Of a DNA stretch of 64,000 nt, positions 39,029-48,863 are shown piece after piece. The notes beneath the pieces were generated by a model, which had not been told where the DNA came from, did not search any database, and saw nothing but the letters and a program-made list of their open reading frames with translations. The first letter of the stretch is position 1. Each line of letters opens with the position of its first letter. Source of the DNA: Sugiyamaella lignohabitans (taxonomy: Eukaryota > Ascomycota > Dipodascomycetes > Dipodascales > Trichomonascaceae). A program made the translations under genes and the position numbers. The DNA is taken from positions 3,410,001 to 3,474,000 of the forward strand of contig NC_031674.1 of NCBI RefSeq assembly GCF_001640025.1, given 5' to 3'.

Positions 39029-39967
39029 TCATAAAATAAGTTCTTTCTGCTCTTTGTCATTATACCCCAGAATATATAAAATATCCTGTAGCGACTTTGT
39101 GTTTAAGCGGGATGGTGCCTTCTGTTGCACAAGTGGCTTAGCATTCCATGCAATACCATAGCCTGCAACACCCATCATTTCTAAATCATTAGAACCATCT
39201 CCAACAGCAACAACTCTAGACAAATCGACATTTTCTTTTTCAGCAATCTCTTTCAGGAGATCGGCCTTGGCTGTGCTATTAATAATACGGCCATATGTTT
39301 TTCCAACCAGTGTTTTCCCGTCTTCAGACACCTCCAAGTTATTGGCATATGCATAGTCTAGGCCCAGTTGATCTTTAAGCCAACTGGCCAAAGGAATAAA
39401 ACCTCCACTGAGAACAGCCATTTTGACTCCCTTCTTTTTGAGAGCCCGGGTGAGTTCTTTGGCTCCTGGTGTAATCTTAATTTGACTCTTTAATGAATCA
39501 AACACATCAGCTGGTGCACCAGCTAATAAAGCTACTCGTTGCCTCAATGACTCAGTAAAGTCAATTTCTCCGTTCATAGCAGACGCAGTAATCTTAGAAA
39601 CTTCCGCTTCAACGTTGACATAAGCAGCAATCATGTCGATTACCTCCTGTTGAATCAACGTGGAATCCATATCAAACACGAATAATCCTTTATCTCTTCT
39701 AGACTCCCGATCAGCTGGTTGAAGAATAATGTCCACTCCATAAGATTTACTGCTCAAATCAAACAAAGACTGCTTTAAAGATGTAATATTGGATGAATCA
39801 ATGTCCAAATAAAAGTCCATAGCTTGTGTACCACCAAGGCCAGCAGAATCTGAGAGCATCTCAGGACGGAGAACTGTGGCCGATTCAGTACGGAGAACAG
39901 TCTCAAACTCATCCACAAATGAGGGAGTGATCCCTTTATCGCTAATCAGAGTAGCAACGTAAGACAT
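39029..39967 (-). CDS. SER2: Phosphoserine phosphatase
   Basis: This enzyme carries out the last step of serine synthesis from 3-phosphoglycerate. The 312-residue HAD protein has FVFDMDSTLIQQEVID (nucleophile Asp in DMDST, about residues 97-112), the RQRVALLAG cap segment, VLSGGFIPLA (motif II), and VGDGSNDLEMM with the metal-binding aspartates (about 256-266). An N-terminal extension of about 90 residues is normal for the yeast enzyme. It shares a 221-bp divergent promoter with the Rmn1-like gene, which contains a perfect AATCACGTGATT palindrome. Confidence 0.97.
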   Translation of the reverse strand: MSYVATLISDKGITPSFVDEFETVLRTESATVLRPEMLSDSAGLGGTQAMDFYLDIDSSNITSLKQSLFDLSSKSYGVDIILQPADRESRRDKGLFVFDMDSTLIQQEVIDMIAAYVNVEAEVSKITASAMNGEIDFTESLRQRVALLAGAPADVFDSLKSQIKITPGAKELTRALKKKGVKMAVLSGGFIPLASWLKDQLGLDYAYANNLEVSEDGKTLVGKTYGRIINSTAKADLLKEIAEKENVDLSRVVAVGDGSNDLEMMGVAGYGIAWNAKPLVQQKAPSRLNTKSLQDILYILGYNDKEQKELIL

Positions 39968-40103
39968 TGTGGGGATGACAATTCAAAGGCTCAAGACTTG
40001 AATTGATAAACAATCAGAAGTCTCTAAAACAGCATGCTTGTTTTGACTCATGCAGCCTTTGGATTTTGAAAAATCATTAAAATGAGGTTTACAGATTCAA
40101 TCG

Positions 40104-40115
40104 AATCACGTGATT
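40104..40115. promoter_or_regulatory. Palindromic E-box AATCACGTGATT in the SER2 / Rmn1-like promoter
   Basis: A 12-bp perfect palindrome centred on CACGTG, 74 bp upstream of the Rmn1-like start and about 140 bp from SER2. It fits a Cbf1 or Pho4 site. Its position could serve both genes. Confidence 0.5.
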
Positions 40116-40188
40116 GATCATCTCAAATATCACATTCACTGGATGGCAATGTATTATTTTGATTTTATTGCTAGGATTTTGTTACGAA

Positions 40189-41979
40189 ATGATTGTTGAT
40201 GATGAAACATTAGAGAAGTTGAAACCATGGGTGGAAAAGAGTCTTTCCCAAGTGGTGGACTCGGATGTGGATATCATGACTACTTATGTCCTGGCATTGC
40301 TGAAACATGATTTGCCAATAAATGAGTTGAGGAAGATGTGTGAGGCACAGTTGGAGGATTTCCTTCACAAGAATACTGTCCCATTCGTAGATAGTCTGAT
40401 AAAGGCTTTAGAAGACACGATAAGGTATATGAAAGAGGGTGGCCCGAATCCTTTTTCTTCAGACTCGTCGAAAGAAGCAGCAGAGAATCAGGAGGTAACT
40501 CAGGAGCCTGGGTTTCAACAACCTGCCACAAATCAGGGCCAAGATCAGGACTCGAGCATGGCAGATGATTATATTAAAACTCAACAACAAGGCAATAACT
40601 TATCCTTGTCAGATAATAATGGCCTTGATCAATTTCATGGCCAAGAGCAGTTTCGTGCTAATTTTAGGAGAGATCGTAGATATAACGATAACGATAACGA
40701 CTCATTTCGAAACAATGGCGGTTATGGCCAATTTAATCAAGGAATGGCACCATATCCTCCACAGAATTTAGCTTACCTTCCACCATTTGATCTTAATGGA
40801 CCAGTTCCTCCACAGTTTCCTCCTGAATATCTTGCATATTTACAAACATTACAGGCGGCAGGAGTTTCGCGACCCAGAAGAAACAGACGTCAAAATCGAT
40901 TTAATTCTGACTATCAAAATGCATACGATTCAAATCATTTGCGTAGAAACTCGCGACCCTATACAGATGAGAAAGCGTCGTCCAAGTATACCTCTCCATT
41001 ATCGGGAAAGAAGATTGAGAATGATTATTCCAATACAAAACTGGTTGTTGAGAAAATACCGGAAGATAAATTCAATGAAGCGTCTGCTAGAGAATATTTC
41101 TCGAAGTTTGGCAATTTGCTGCAGGTGAACGTAAATGAAAAGCTCAAGGTTATCGAGCTCGAATATGAAGCCCATGATCAAGCCAGAGCTGCATACGAGT
41201 CGCCCGAGGCTGTATTCAACAACAGATTTGTAAAGGTATATTGGAGAAAAGTCAACCAGGATGCTAAGGGTCCTATTGAGCCTAAAATTGACGTCGAAGC
41301 GGTAGCTCGTATCCAACAAGCTAAGCAAAAGGAGTTTGAGGAGAAGCGTGCTAAAAGACTAGAGCACGAAGCAAAAATGAAACAGATTCTTGAGATGAAA
41401 TCATCTATTTTGCAAGAACAGAAGAATTTGTTATTACAGCAAGCTCAAAATGCTGCTTCGGATGGCAGCAACAGTGACGCTTTGCGGATTCAACTTGAGG
41501 CATTGAAAGCAGAAGCTGAGAGTCTGGGAATAGATTCCTCAGACAGCGGATCCTCATTCTCACCATTTTCACGCCGAGGTAGAGGTAGAGGAAGCAGTGG
41601 CTATAGAGGAAGAGGCTCTTATCGCGGTATTTCGAGTCACCCTTATGCTTATCGTGGGGGTCGTGGCGGCCATGCTACGTCGCAGGTTGACCGTCAACGA
41701 TTTAATCTTGATTTACGTCCAAAATCTGTTCTTGTCACCCCTGTGCCAGAAGATAAAGAAGAAGCGCTTCGTAGCCATTTACTTCATTTTGGTGGCGAGT
41801 ATGAGAATGTACAGCGCAGTTCCACTGAACCAGGTTTTATTATAGATTTCAAGGATAGAAAGTCTGCTGAGATGTTTTTTCGAGCAACCGAGTCTGTTCC
41901 AGATGTTGGAGCTGTAGAGCTACACTGGCAGCAACGCCGAACCCAATCCATGTCTCCTGAAGCCATGGATATGAATTAA
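40189..41979 (+). CDS. RBM26/RBM27-like protein with PWI-like and two RRM domains (Rmn1-like)
   Basis: The 596-residue protein starts MIVDDETLEKLKPWVEKSL; residues 1-95 form a PWI-like domain as in RBM26/27 and fission yeast Rmn1, with TYVLALLKHDL and LEDFLHKNTVPFVDSL. A Gln/Asn/Pro-rich middle precedes RRM1 (about 285-365: KLVVEKIPEDKFNEASAREY), a coiled coil (about 380-470), an RG-rich stretch (GRGRGSSGYRGRGSYRG) and RRM2 (about 508-590: SVLVTPVPEDKEEALRSHL). In fission yeast Rmn1 belongs to the MTREC nuclear exosome adaptor; the human equivalents act in PAXT. The CCCH zinc finger of RBM26 is not seen. I chose ATG 40189 because upstream sequence is an unrelated hydrophobic translation without ATG. 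S. cerevisiae has no clear orthologue. Confidence 0.8.
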   Translation: MIVDDETLEKLKPWVEKSLSQVVDSDVDIMTTYVLALLKHDLPINELRKMCEAQLEDFLHKNTVPFVDSLIKALEDTIRYMKEGGPNPFSSDSSKEAAENQEVTQEPGFQQPATNQGQDQDSSMADDYIKTQQQGNNLSLSDNNGLDQFHGQEQFRANFRRDRRYNDNDNDSFRNNGGYGQFNQGMAPYPPQNLAYLPPFDLNGPVPPQFPPEYLAYLQTLQAAGVSRPRRNRRQNRFNSDYQNAYDSNHLRRNSRPYTDEKASSKYTSPLSGKKIENDYSNTKLVVEKIPEDKFNEASAREYFSKFGNLLQVNVNEKLKVIELEYEAHDQARAAYESPEAVFNNRFVKVYWRKVNQDAKGPIEPKIDVEAVARIQQAKQKEFEEKRAKRLEHEAKMKQILEMKSSILQEQKNLLLQQAQNAASDGSNSDALRIQLEALKAEAESLGIDSSDSGSSFSPFSRRGRGRGSSGYRGRGSYRGISSHPYAYRGGRGGHATSQVDRQRFNLDLRPKSVLVTPVPEDKEEALRSHLLHFGGEYENVQRSSTEPGFIIDFKDRKSAEMFFRATESVPDVGAVELHWQQRRTQSMSPEAMDMN

Positions 41980-42067
41980 TCACATCTTACAAAAGTATCA
42001 TTTGTATTTTTATGTATTTAATGCCCCTATTAAGTTGCTACTTTATTATTATCTCCCGCTTTCAAGA

Positions 42068-42091
42068 TGATATATGATATATGATATATGA
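42068..42091. repeat. 7-bp microsatellite (ATATGAT)
   Basis: Three tandem copies of ATATGAT lie just before the 62-bp duplication upstream of SSL2. Confidence 0.7.
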
Positions 42092-42109
42092 TCTAGGGCT
42101 CACAATCTA

Positions 42110-42229
42110 GTTACCCGGCCCTCATCCCCTGACCTGGAGTGAACTGTTCTGAGAGGCAATCTTCATACTCTGTTACCCGGCCTTCATCACCTCATCTGCA
42201 ATGAACTATTTAGAGGCGATCCTCAACTT
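42110..42229 (+). repeat. Imperfect 62-bp tandem duplication upstream of SSL2
   Basis: GTTACCCGGCC starts at 42110 and again at 42172. The two units share GTTACCCGGCC(C/T)TCATC, TGAACT, AGAGGC(A/G)ATC in the same order with about 70-75 per cent identity by eye. The array ends about 40 bp before the SSL2 ATG. Confidence 0.75.
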
Positions 42230-42267
42230 GTTGATGTTCGAGCTTAGTAACCTGACAAAGACTGACC

Positions 42268-44806
42268 ATGTCTTCTAAGGGGAGAGTGAGACAAGCTAGT
42301 GAGTAATTGAAAATATAATAATTTAATAGCATGGCTACTAACTGGTCAAGCAAAGAGAAATTATGCCGAGGCAGACATTGCAACTGGGTATTCGTCAGAT
42401 AGCTCTACCACGAGTTATGACGAGGAGGATGAGGAGATTGAAGAAGCGGTAGAAAAACTACCTCCAATTCCCAAGGTACATTTGAAGATTCATCAATCTG
42501 ATGAATTGACTACTCAGACAAATGCTGATGCTGCTCCCCCTGACAGTGTATCCAACATGTTTGGTAAGTCTGACTTTTCATACCTTAAACTCAAGCCTGA
42601 TCATGCCTCACGTCCTTTGTGGATTAGTCCTGAAGACGGAAAAATTATTCTTGAAAGCTTTTCACCGCTGGCCGAGCAAGCTCAAGATTTCCTGGTTACA
42701 ATTGCCGAACCTATTAGTAGACCCAGTCATATCCATGAATACCGTATAACGACATATTCTCTGTATGCAGCCGTCTCTGTTGGACTGGAAACAAATGATA
42801 TTATTTCAGTTCTCAACAGATTATCCAAGGTACCGGTACCAAAGAGTATTATCACATTCATTCATAGTTGTACTATCTCATACGGTAAAGTCAAGCTTGT
42901 CTTGAAACACAATCGTTACTTTGTTGAAAGTTCGCATGCTGATACTTTGCAAATGCTATTGAAAGACCCTGAAGTTGGGAGGTTACGAATTGAAGCTTCT
43001 GAGACAGTTACTAAAGATGGTCTTGTTACAGAACGTGCGCCTACTGCTGGATCCTTAGTGATTCCTGGTACGGCAGCTAGTAGAAAGGATAATTCAGCAC
43101 CGGATCAAGCTGCTACCGCTACAGGAGCTAACGGTGCTTCTGCCCAGTCCGGCGATGGTGATACGGGTGATTTTTTTTCCCATATAGTTGATATCGAGAG
43201 AGATGACGATGATGATTTAGATGCAGTTCATTCATTTGAAATCTCTCCTGATTCTGTAGAAGATGTCAAGAAGCGATGCCAGATAATTGACTATCCTGTT
43301 CTGGAGGAGTATGATTTCAGAAATGATCTTAGAAATCCAGATTTAGATATCGATTTAAAGCCATCGACACAGATTCGACCATACCAGGAAAAGAGTTTGA
43401 GTAAGATGTTTGGTAATGGCCGTGCAAGATCAGGTATTATTGTATTGCCATGTGGTGCAGGTAAAACTTTGGTTGGTATCACTGCTGCCTGTACTATCAG
43501 AAAAAGTGTCATTGTGCTCTGTACCTCATCTGTGTCAGTTATGCAATGGCGACAACAATTTTTGCAATGGTGTACTATTCAGCCTGAAAATGTAGCAGTG
43601 TTCACATCAGATAATAAGGAGAAGTTTCAAGGTGATGCTGGTTTAGTTGTGTCGACATACTCCATGGTGGCTAATACTCGTAATAGATCGCATGATTCCC
43701 AGAAAATGATGGACTTTTTGACGTCACGGGAATGGGGTTTTATTATTTTAGATGAGGTTCACGTTGTTCCTGCTGCTATGTTTAGAAGAGTAGTTACAAC
43801 GATTGCTGCTCATGCTAAGCTTGGTTTGACTGCAACATTAGTAAGAGAAGACGACAAGATTAATGATTTGAACTTTTTGATTGGTCCTAAGCTATATGAG
43901 GCCAATTGGATGGATCTTGCACAGAAAGGACATATTGCCAATGTTCAATGTGCTGAAGTATGGTGCCCTATGACATCTGAATTTTATCAAGAATATTTAT
44001 TGGCCAATGCTCGTAAGAGGATGCTGTTATATATCATGAACCCAACCAAATTTCAGGCATGCCAATTCCTTATTGAGTATCATGAGCGTCGTGGTGACAA
44101 GATTATTGTGTTTTCTGATAATGTATATGCTCTCAAAGCGTATGCGTTGAAACTGGGCAAACCATTTATTTTTGGTGGTACGCCACAACAGGAACGAATG
44201 ATGATTTTGAAAAATTTCCAGTACAACGAAGATGTCAATACCATTTTCTTGTCGAAAGTCGGTGATACTAGTATCGATTTGCCAGAAGCCACATGTTTGA
44301 TCCAGATTTCATCGCACTACGGTTCTCGTAGACAGGAAGCACAACGTTTAGGCAGAATTCTGAGAGCCAAGAGAAGGAATGATGAAGGTTTCAACGCTTT
44401 CTTTTACTCATTGGTATCAAAGGATACACAAGAAATGTATTACTCTACCAAGAGACAAGCGTTTTTGGTAGACCAGGGCTATGCATTCAAAGTAATTACA
44501 CATTTGCACGGTATGGAAACGCTACCAAACCTAGCATATTCGTCACTCAGCGAGCGTAGAGAACTTTTACAAATGGTACTTTTGCAGAATGAAGACGCCG
44601 CTGGCATCGAAGCAGGCGATGATGCTGACGACTTTGTGGGCAGAGGTTCTAATATTGTCAAGGCCAAAGCTAAGCGACATGTGGGTTCTCTCGCCAGTTT
44701 GGCAGGAGGTGAAGACATGGCTTACATTGAGTACAACAAAAACAAGAATAAAGAACTCAAGAGCCACAATCCGGTCATTAAGAAGCTTTACTACAGGAAA
44801 AAATAG
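42268..44806 (+). CDS. SSL2: TFIIH helicase Ssl2/Rad25 (XPB), two exons
   Basis: Ssl2 is the 3'-5' DNA translocase of TFIIH, opening promoters and repair sites. Exon 1 is 42268-42298 ([10 protein letters not shown]), intron 42299-42350 (GTGAGT, TACTAAC, AAG), exon 2 42351-44806: 828 residues (843 in S. cerevisiae). The N-terminal [10 protein letters not shown]...[16 protein letters not shown] and [16 protein letters not shown] are XPB hallmarks. Helicase motifs: [20 protein letters not shown] (Walker A), LDEVHVVPA (DEVH box), [36 protein letters not shown] and [12 protein letters not shown] (motif VI). The acidic N-terminal segment [13 protein letters not shown] follows the intron. A tandem duplication lies in its promoter. 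Confidence 0.97.
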
Positions 44807-45021
44807 GTGGTTTACGTTGTTCAAAATTTCGCATTATTTCATATTTAATATATTTATATTTAACTATTTCTCACGCCGGCGGCTCTCGCTTCAAACAAGT
44901 GTGGCACAGACTCAAGAAGGGGTTGTTACGTCAGATATTAAAATAAATATTGGTTTTATTAATTATAATCAACCGGTTATGCCCTTATACTAGATATTCT
45001 GATCGTATATGTTTCGTTAAG

Positions 45022-46186
45022 TTAGTTCCTTTGCATAGCTCGCCTGAGCTGGTATTCATGTACACTTTGTTCATTTATATCGCCATCCGAAAGATAAACG
45101 ACGCTGTCGACATCATCATTACTGGCTACTTCGCTTACACTAGGAGTCGATAATTCACTGTAAGATGCTATGGATGAGCCAGTTCGAACCCAGCTTGCGT
45201 CGGAGAAGTTATCGTCGTTGGAACTACCAGCGTACATTAACGACGGCTCTTCACTCGCCAAGGATGCTGTAACAGACGGAGTTTCTGAACCTGCAACTGA
45301 ATTTGTGCGGGTTCTTAAACTTATATTCTCAGCATAGCTTGGTGGTGAATCATAAGATGCAGGAGTTACTACTGTGTTGAGATCTTGGAAATATCGTCTC
45401 ATTTGGTAGTCGTTCTCTTCATTGATGGCCCGTGGATTTGGTCTTCTTTGTCGCATACTAGTTGCATTGTCTACTGCCAGCGTGGACTCACTAACATTCG
45501 AATTATTGTCAATATGAACACCGCTCGAAGATGATTGACCTGATGTGTAATAATTTACAGTGGACCCTGGGTAAGCAGTTTCATAGCTTTTCGTGCTACT
45601 TGAATCCGATCCAGTGGTCCGTTTTCTTTCTAATGTGTCCATTCCGTATACTTCGCCATTACCATAAGATTGTGGCCCTGGTTGTTTATAATAAAAATCT
45701 TTTGGTTTATCATATAGGTCGGAATCGTCATCAGAATGATCTCTTTCTCGTTCTCGTTCCCAATTTCTGTTAGTTGACCTGCTATTCACAGGCCCACCAG
45801 CAACTGCTCTACCTCTACCAGGACCTCGTCTTAGGCGACGTTCGAGTCGTCTTTTCTCGATAGCTGCGATTATCTCTTCTCTATTCGCATATACAGCAGC
45901 CCCTACGCCAACAATAAGCCCAGCAACAAGGAGAATTGGAACTGCTCATTAGTTAGTTTATACTCCACAGTCAAAATCCATAAAAAGAATAAAGTTAGCA
46001 AAAAAACCGCCAGTAAATCATATCTCACTGTAGATATAGACTAAATAGGAATTTAAAGAGCTGACTCAACAGACTATCCTGAAATACAAATAGCTTAGGA
46101 AAGTGGTCGACTTCGTCAATAAAATCAATAATGATTCCATTTTATCCATCTCAGCATTGGGAATCGTACTTACCATGATATGGCAT
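45022..46186 (-). CDS. Single-pass membrane protein with a PPSY motif, unknown function (two exons)
   Basis: The frame lacks an ATG at its beginning; an acceptor GAGCAG at 45942-45947, preceded by AAACTAAC, joins to a 13-nt first exon 46186-46174 (ATGCCATATCATG) with donor GTAAGT. The intron is 232 bp. The result, 310 residues, begins MPYHVPILLVAGLIVGVGAA, a membrane segment from about residue 5 to 24, followed by a strongly basic stretch (EKRRLERRLRRGPGRGRA), so the rest is probably cytosolic. The tail is disordered, Ser/Asp-rich, and contains PPSY at about residues 204-207, a motif bound by WW domains of Rsp5-type ubiquitin ligases. No family recognised. A role as a Rsp5 adaptor or substrate is speculation. 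Confidence 0.75.
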
Positions 46187-46744
46187 GATAAGTTCAAGTC
46201 AGCAAATAATATCTTAGATAGTGACCCAAGTCTTTTGCCACTACGAGATTCGGTGTTTTATGGATATCAAAGTCAGAACAGTCTCAATGTACAATTAGAA
46301 ACAGAAACGAAGGAGTTGAAAAAAATGTTATTTTGAACTTCGAAAGCCCAGTTCAAAAGTGAAATGCTATTTAAAATAATCGAGTGGAGGGTTGTCGAGA
46401 CTCCTCTGTTTATTTATTTATTGATTGCGGGCTTAGATTTCTGCTGCGGTTGGTAGTCGTGCCGTAGAGATCCCAAAAGGGTGGTTCGATAGTTAGTTCA
46501 CATTTAGTTTATCGATGCAGTGATAAGGGTTGATAGGCTGTGGAACTGCGGGGGGCGGAGTCATCATTTTTCACGTGACAAAGATATTTTCGGACTGACT
46601 TAAGACTTCAGACGGAAGAATTCCAATATATGAAAATCATTAAATTAAATATATATATAACGTCAGTAAATACAAAAGTTGAGAACTAAAGCTAGATCTA
46701 TGCTACTCTATGCAGATAAGTTTTACAAGCAGATCTAAAGCATT
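46187..46744. other. Intergenic region SRP40 3' end to PPSY-protein gene
   Basis: A 558-bp gap with both genes on the minus strand; it is the promoter of the membrane-protein gene. It contains TCACGTGA at 46571-46578. A plus-strand frame at 46103-46336 overlaps the first exon on the opposite strand and is judged spurious. Confidence 0.5.
46571..46578. promoter_or_regulatory. E-box TCACGTGA
   Basis: A perfect Cbf1-type site 385 bp upstream of the PPSY membrane-protein gene. Significance unknown. Confidence 0.3.
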
Positions 46745-47902
46745 CTAATCAGTGAACTTGTAACTTCCAGTGGCCATGGTGATAGAGCCACCTCTGTAAC
46801 TACCCTTCTTCATCTTGTTCTTGTTTTTGGTGAAATCCTTACCTCTAACACGACCCAATTTCTCATTAGCCATCTCTCCCCAGGTACCAGCTGCGCCCTT
46901 GTAAGTGTTGTCAGTCAGAACGTGGTCTTCAAAACTGATCTTAGATCGGTCGATTCTAGAAAAGTATTGACGTTCACCAGGAGCAGGACTGGCGTTGGAT
47001 GATGGTGTAGAAGAGACAACCTCGACGACTGTTTCGATTTTCTCGATCTTTACGTCACCCTTGACCTTCTTGGCGGAAGGTTCATCATCGGAACTGGAAG
47101 AGCTCGAGTCTGAGTCAGATGAAGAAGATGATGACGATGACGATGACGAGTCAGATCTAGATCTTTTCTTAGAGGTTTTAGATTTTTCCTCGGTCTCAGA
47201 CTCAGAGTCAGAGTCGGAGTCGGAGTCGGAATCAGAATCGGAGCTGGAGCTCGAGTCAGAAGAGCTGGAAGAATCAGAGTCGGAGGAGCTCGAATCGGAA
47301 TCAGAGCTGGAATCAGAGCTGGAATCAGAGCTGGAATCAGAGCTAGAGTCGGAGTCTGATGATTCAGAGCTGGATTCAGAGTCAGAAGAATCGGACTTGG
47401 ATTTGGACTCGGCCTTGGACTCGGCCTTGGTGTCAGAATCAGAGTCGGAGCTAGAGTCTGAATCAGAGTCCGAGTCGGAATCAGAGTCAGAGCTGGAGTC
47501 AGAGTCGGAGTCAGAGTCGGAGTCAGAGCTAGAGTCGGAGCCAGAGTCAGAGTCAGAACCAGAACCAGAGCCAGATTCAGAGTCAGAGTCAGAGTCAGAA
47601 TCAGAATCAGAGCTAGATGAATCAGACGCGGAATCTGAATCACTGTCGCTCTTTACAGAGGCAGTAGTAGAACCACTGTCGTCCTTTTGTTGAAAGTCGG
47701 CCATAGTTTTGTTATTCTTCCATAACCAGAAGATTCCTTCAAGAGGAAAGGTGACCTCCTTTTCAAGATCAATAGAGGAATCAACATTTGAGGCCTCTTT
47801 AGTGAGAGCCTTCAAGGTCTTTTGTAATCCCTCCTTTTCCAAATATTTGGCAATAAAGGGGATGACTTCCTTTAATGGGAGCGAAGGAGCAGCCGAATCC
47901 AT
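46745..47902 (-). CDS. SRP40: Nopp140-like nucleolar phosphoprotein Srp40
   Basis: Srp40/Nopp140 proteins act as chaperones for small nucleolar RNPs in the nucleolus. The 385-residue product starts at ATG 47902; upstream codons of the open frame lack ATG. Residues 1-70 include a LisH-like helix pair ([19 protein letters not shown]). Residues about 78-290 are almost only Ser and Asp/Glu, expected to be heavily phosphorylated by CK2. The C-terminal 75 residues are the conserved SRP40 domain: [39 protein letters not shown] and [11 protein letters not shown]. Length is near the 406 of S. cerevisiae. Confidence 0.94.
   Translation of the reverse strand: MDSAAPSLPLKEVIPFIAKYLEKEGLQKTLKALTKEASNVDSSIDLEKEVTFPLEGIFWLWKNNKTMADFQQKDDSGSTTASVKSDSDSDSASDSSSSDSDSDSDSDSESGSGSGSDSDSGSDSSSDSDSDSDSDSSSDSDSDSDSDSDSSSDSDSDTKAESKAESKSKSDSSDSESSSESSDSDSSSDSSSDSSSDSSSDSDSSSSDSDSSSSSDSSSSSDSDSDSDSDSDSESETEEKSKTSKKRSRSDSSSSSSSSSSSDSDSSSSSSDDEPSAKKVKGDVKIEKIETVVEVVSSTPSSNASPAPGERQYFSRIDRSKISFEDHVLTDNTYKGAAGTWGEMANEKLGRVRGKDFTKNKNKMKKGSYRGGSITMATGSYKFTD
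47090..47640. repeat. Ser/Asp-coding low-complexity repeat in SRP40
   Basis: Hundreds of bases of degenerate 6-bp units (minus strand GACTCT/GACTCC with GATTCT variants) encode the SD-rich tract. The plus strand and shifted frames stay open only because of this composition. Confidence 0.85.
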
Positions 47903-48021
47903 TTTTGTGTTTGGCGCAGACTTTTTTCTCAAAAATAAATAATTCAATAAAAGTTGGTGATAAAAGGGGCGTGAAGTGAAAAATAAAAGATAAGGTCAAT
48001 GTGAAAAACTTAGCCTTGCCT

Positions 48022-48031
48022 TGAAAAATTT
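48022..48031. promoter_or_regulatory. RRPE-like TGAAAAATTT upstream of SRP40
   Basis: A match to the ribosomal RNA processing element consensus (TGAAAAATTTT) 120 bp before the SRP40 ATG, suited to a ribosome-biogenesis gene. Confidence 0.45.
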
Positions 48032-48194
48032 ATGTCAATCTTACTGTAAGAGGTCACATATGGCCGATCATATGCATTTAGATTAGATAAGGTGTCTAAG
48101 CTTCAATTGTATTAGAGCTATTCTTCACAAATAGATCACGAAAAAAAAATCTACTGAATGCTGTTGGATAAAATAAAATTTGTACATAAGTTGT

Positions 48195-48863
48195 CTAAAC
48201 TAGTGGCTTGTCTTGTATTGTCAAGTCTTTGCCAAACATGATGGCAGTCACTGGCTCATTGAATCCCTTCAATCTACCAGCACCCTTGATTTTACCAATA
48301 CGCTCGAATCCGAGTCCATCCCAGATTCTGATAGATGCTTGATTTGTTTCGAAAACAAGATTGAAAACTGAGTAAGTATATCCAAGTTGTGGAGCCCATT
48401 TCAAATACAATTCGCCCAGAGTTTTGCCAATACCTTTGCCTCTGATGGCCGAATTGACAAGAAATCCAGCATTACAGACATGAGAGCATCGGCCAGGATA
48501 GTTGGGCTTGACATAGAACGTGCCCAAATATTTTTCGGGCCAGCTATCTGTTTGAGGAAGAACTGGTGAATCACCAATTAGTAGCACGGCAGCAAATGAT
48601 CCAAACCAATAATGGCGGAAGGTATCCAAATCTAAGCTGTCAATAAGAGGATAAGTATCTCCACGTTCAATTTCATCGTTAAACTCCTGCGATAAGTATT
48701 GCATCAAACCTTCGGGAACCTCCTCAGGACTAAAGAATGGATATAGTGTAGCTACAGTTTCCCCATCCCGTAAAAGTACGGTAATGGGTTTAATAATAGT
48801 TTCAAGTATCGAGTCATCTGGACGGGGATAGGGAATTTGATTGGGGTCGTCTAAAGCAGGCAT
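48195..48863 (-). CDS. MPR1: MPR1-like GNAT N-acetyltransferase
   Basis: A 222-residue GNAT enzyme that matches yeast Mpr1, which acetylates the proline analogue azetidine-2-carboxylate and a proline-pathway intermediate and protects against oxidative stress. The shared features are in order: NDEIERGDTYP, YWFGSFAAVLL, LGTFYVKPNYPGRCSHVCNA, then the acetyl-CoA loop FLVNSAIRGKGIGKTLGELY (R..G.GK), WAPQLGYTYSVFNLVFETNQ, and the end FGKDLT. Length is close to the 229 of Mpr1. In S. cerevisiae MPR1 is strain-restricted, so presence across yeasts is patchy. Substrate here is inferred. Confidence 0.87.
   Translation of the reverse strand: MPALDDPNQIPYPRPDDSILETIIKPITVLLRDGETVATLYPFFSPEEVPEGLMQYLSQEFNDEIERGDTYPLIDSLDLDTFRHYWFGSFAAVLLIGDSPVLPQTDSWPEKYLGTFYVKPNYPGRCSHVCNAGFLVNSAIRGKGIGKTLGELYLKWAPQLGYTYSVFNLVFETNQASIRIWDGLGFERIGKIKGAGRLKGFNEPVTAIMFGKDLTIQDKPLV

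Noticed and set aside
40114..40188. Hydrophobic N-terminal extension of the Rmn1-like protein
   Set aside because: It begins with TTG, has no ATG, and would put a membrane segment before a PWI-like nuclear domain.
46103..46336. 77-codon plus-strand frame near the PPSY-protein gene
   Set aside because: It overlaps the inferred first exon and donor of the minus-strand gene, and its translation matches nothing known.
46995..47693. Long plus-strand and shifted frames of Glu/Ser or Leu/Thr in SRP40
   Set aside because: By-products of the degenerate Ser-Asp codon repeat on the minus strand.
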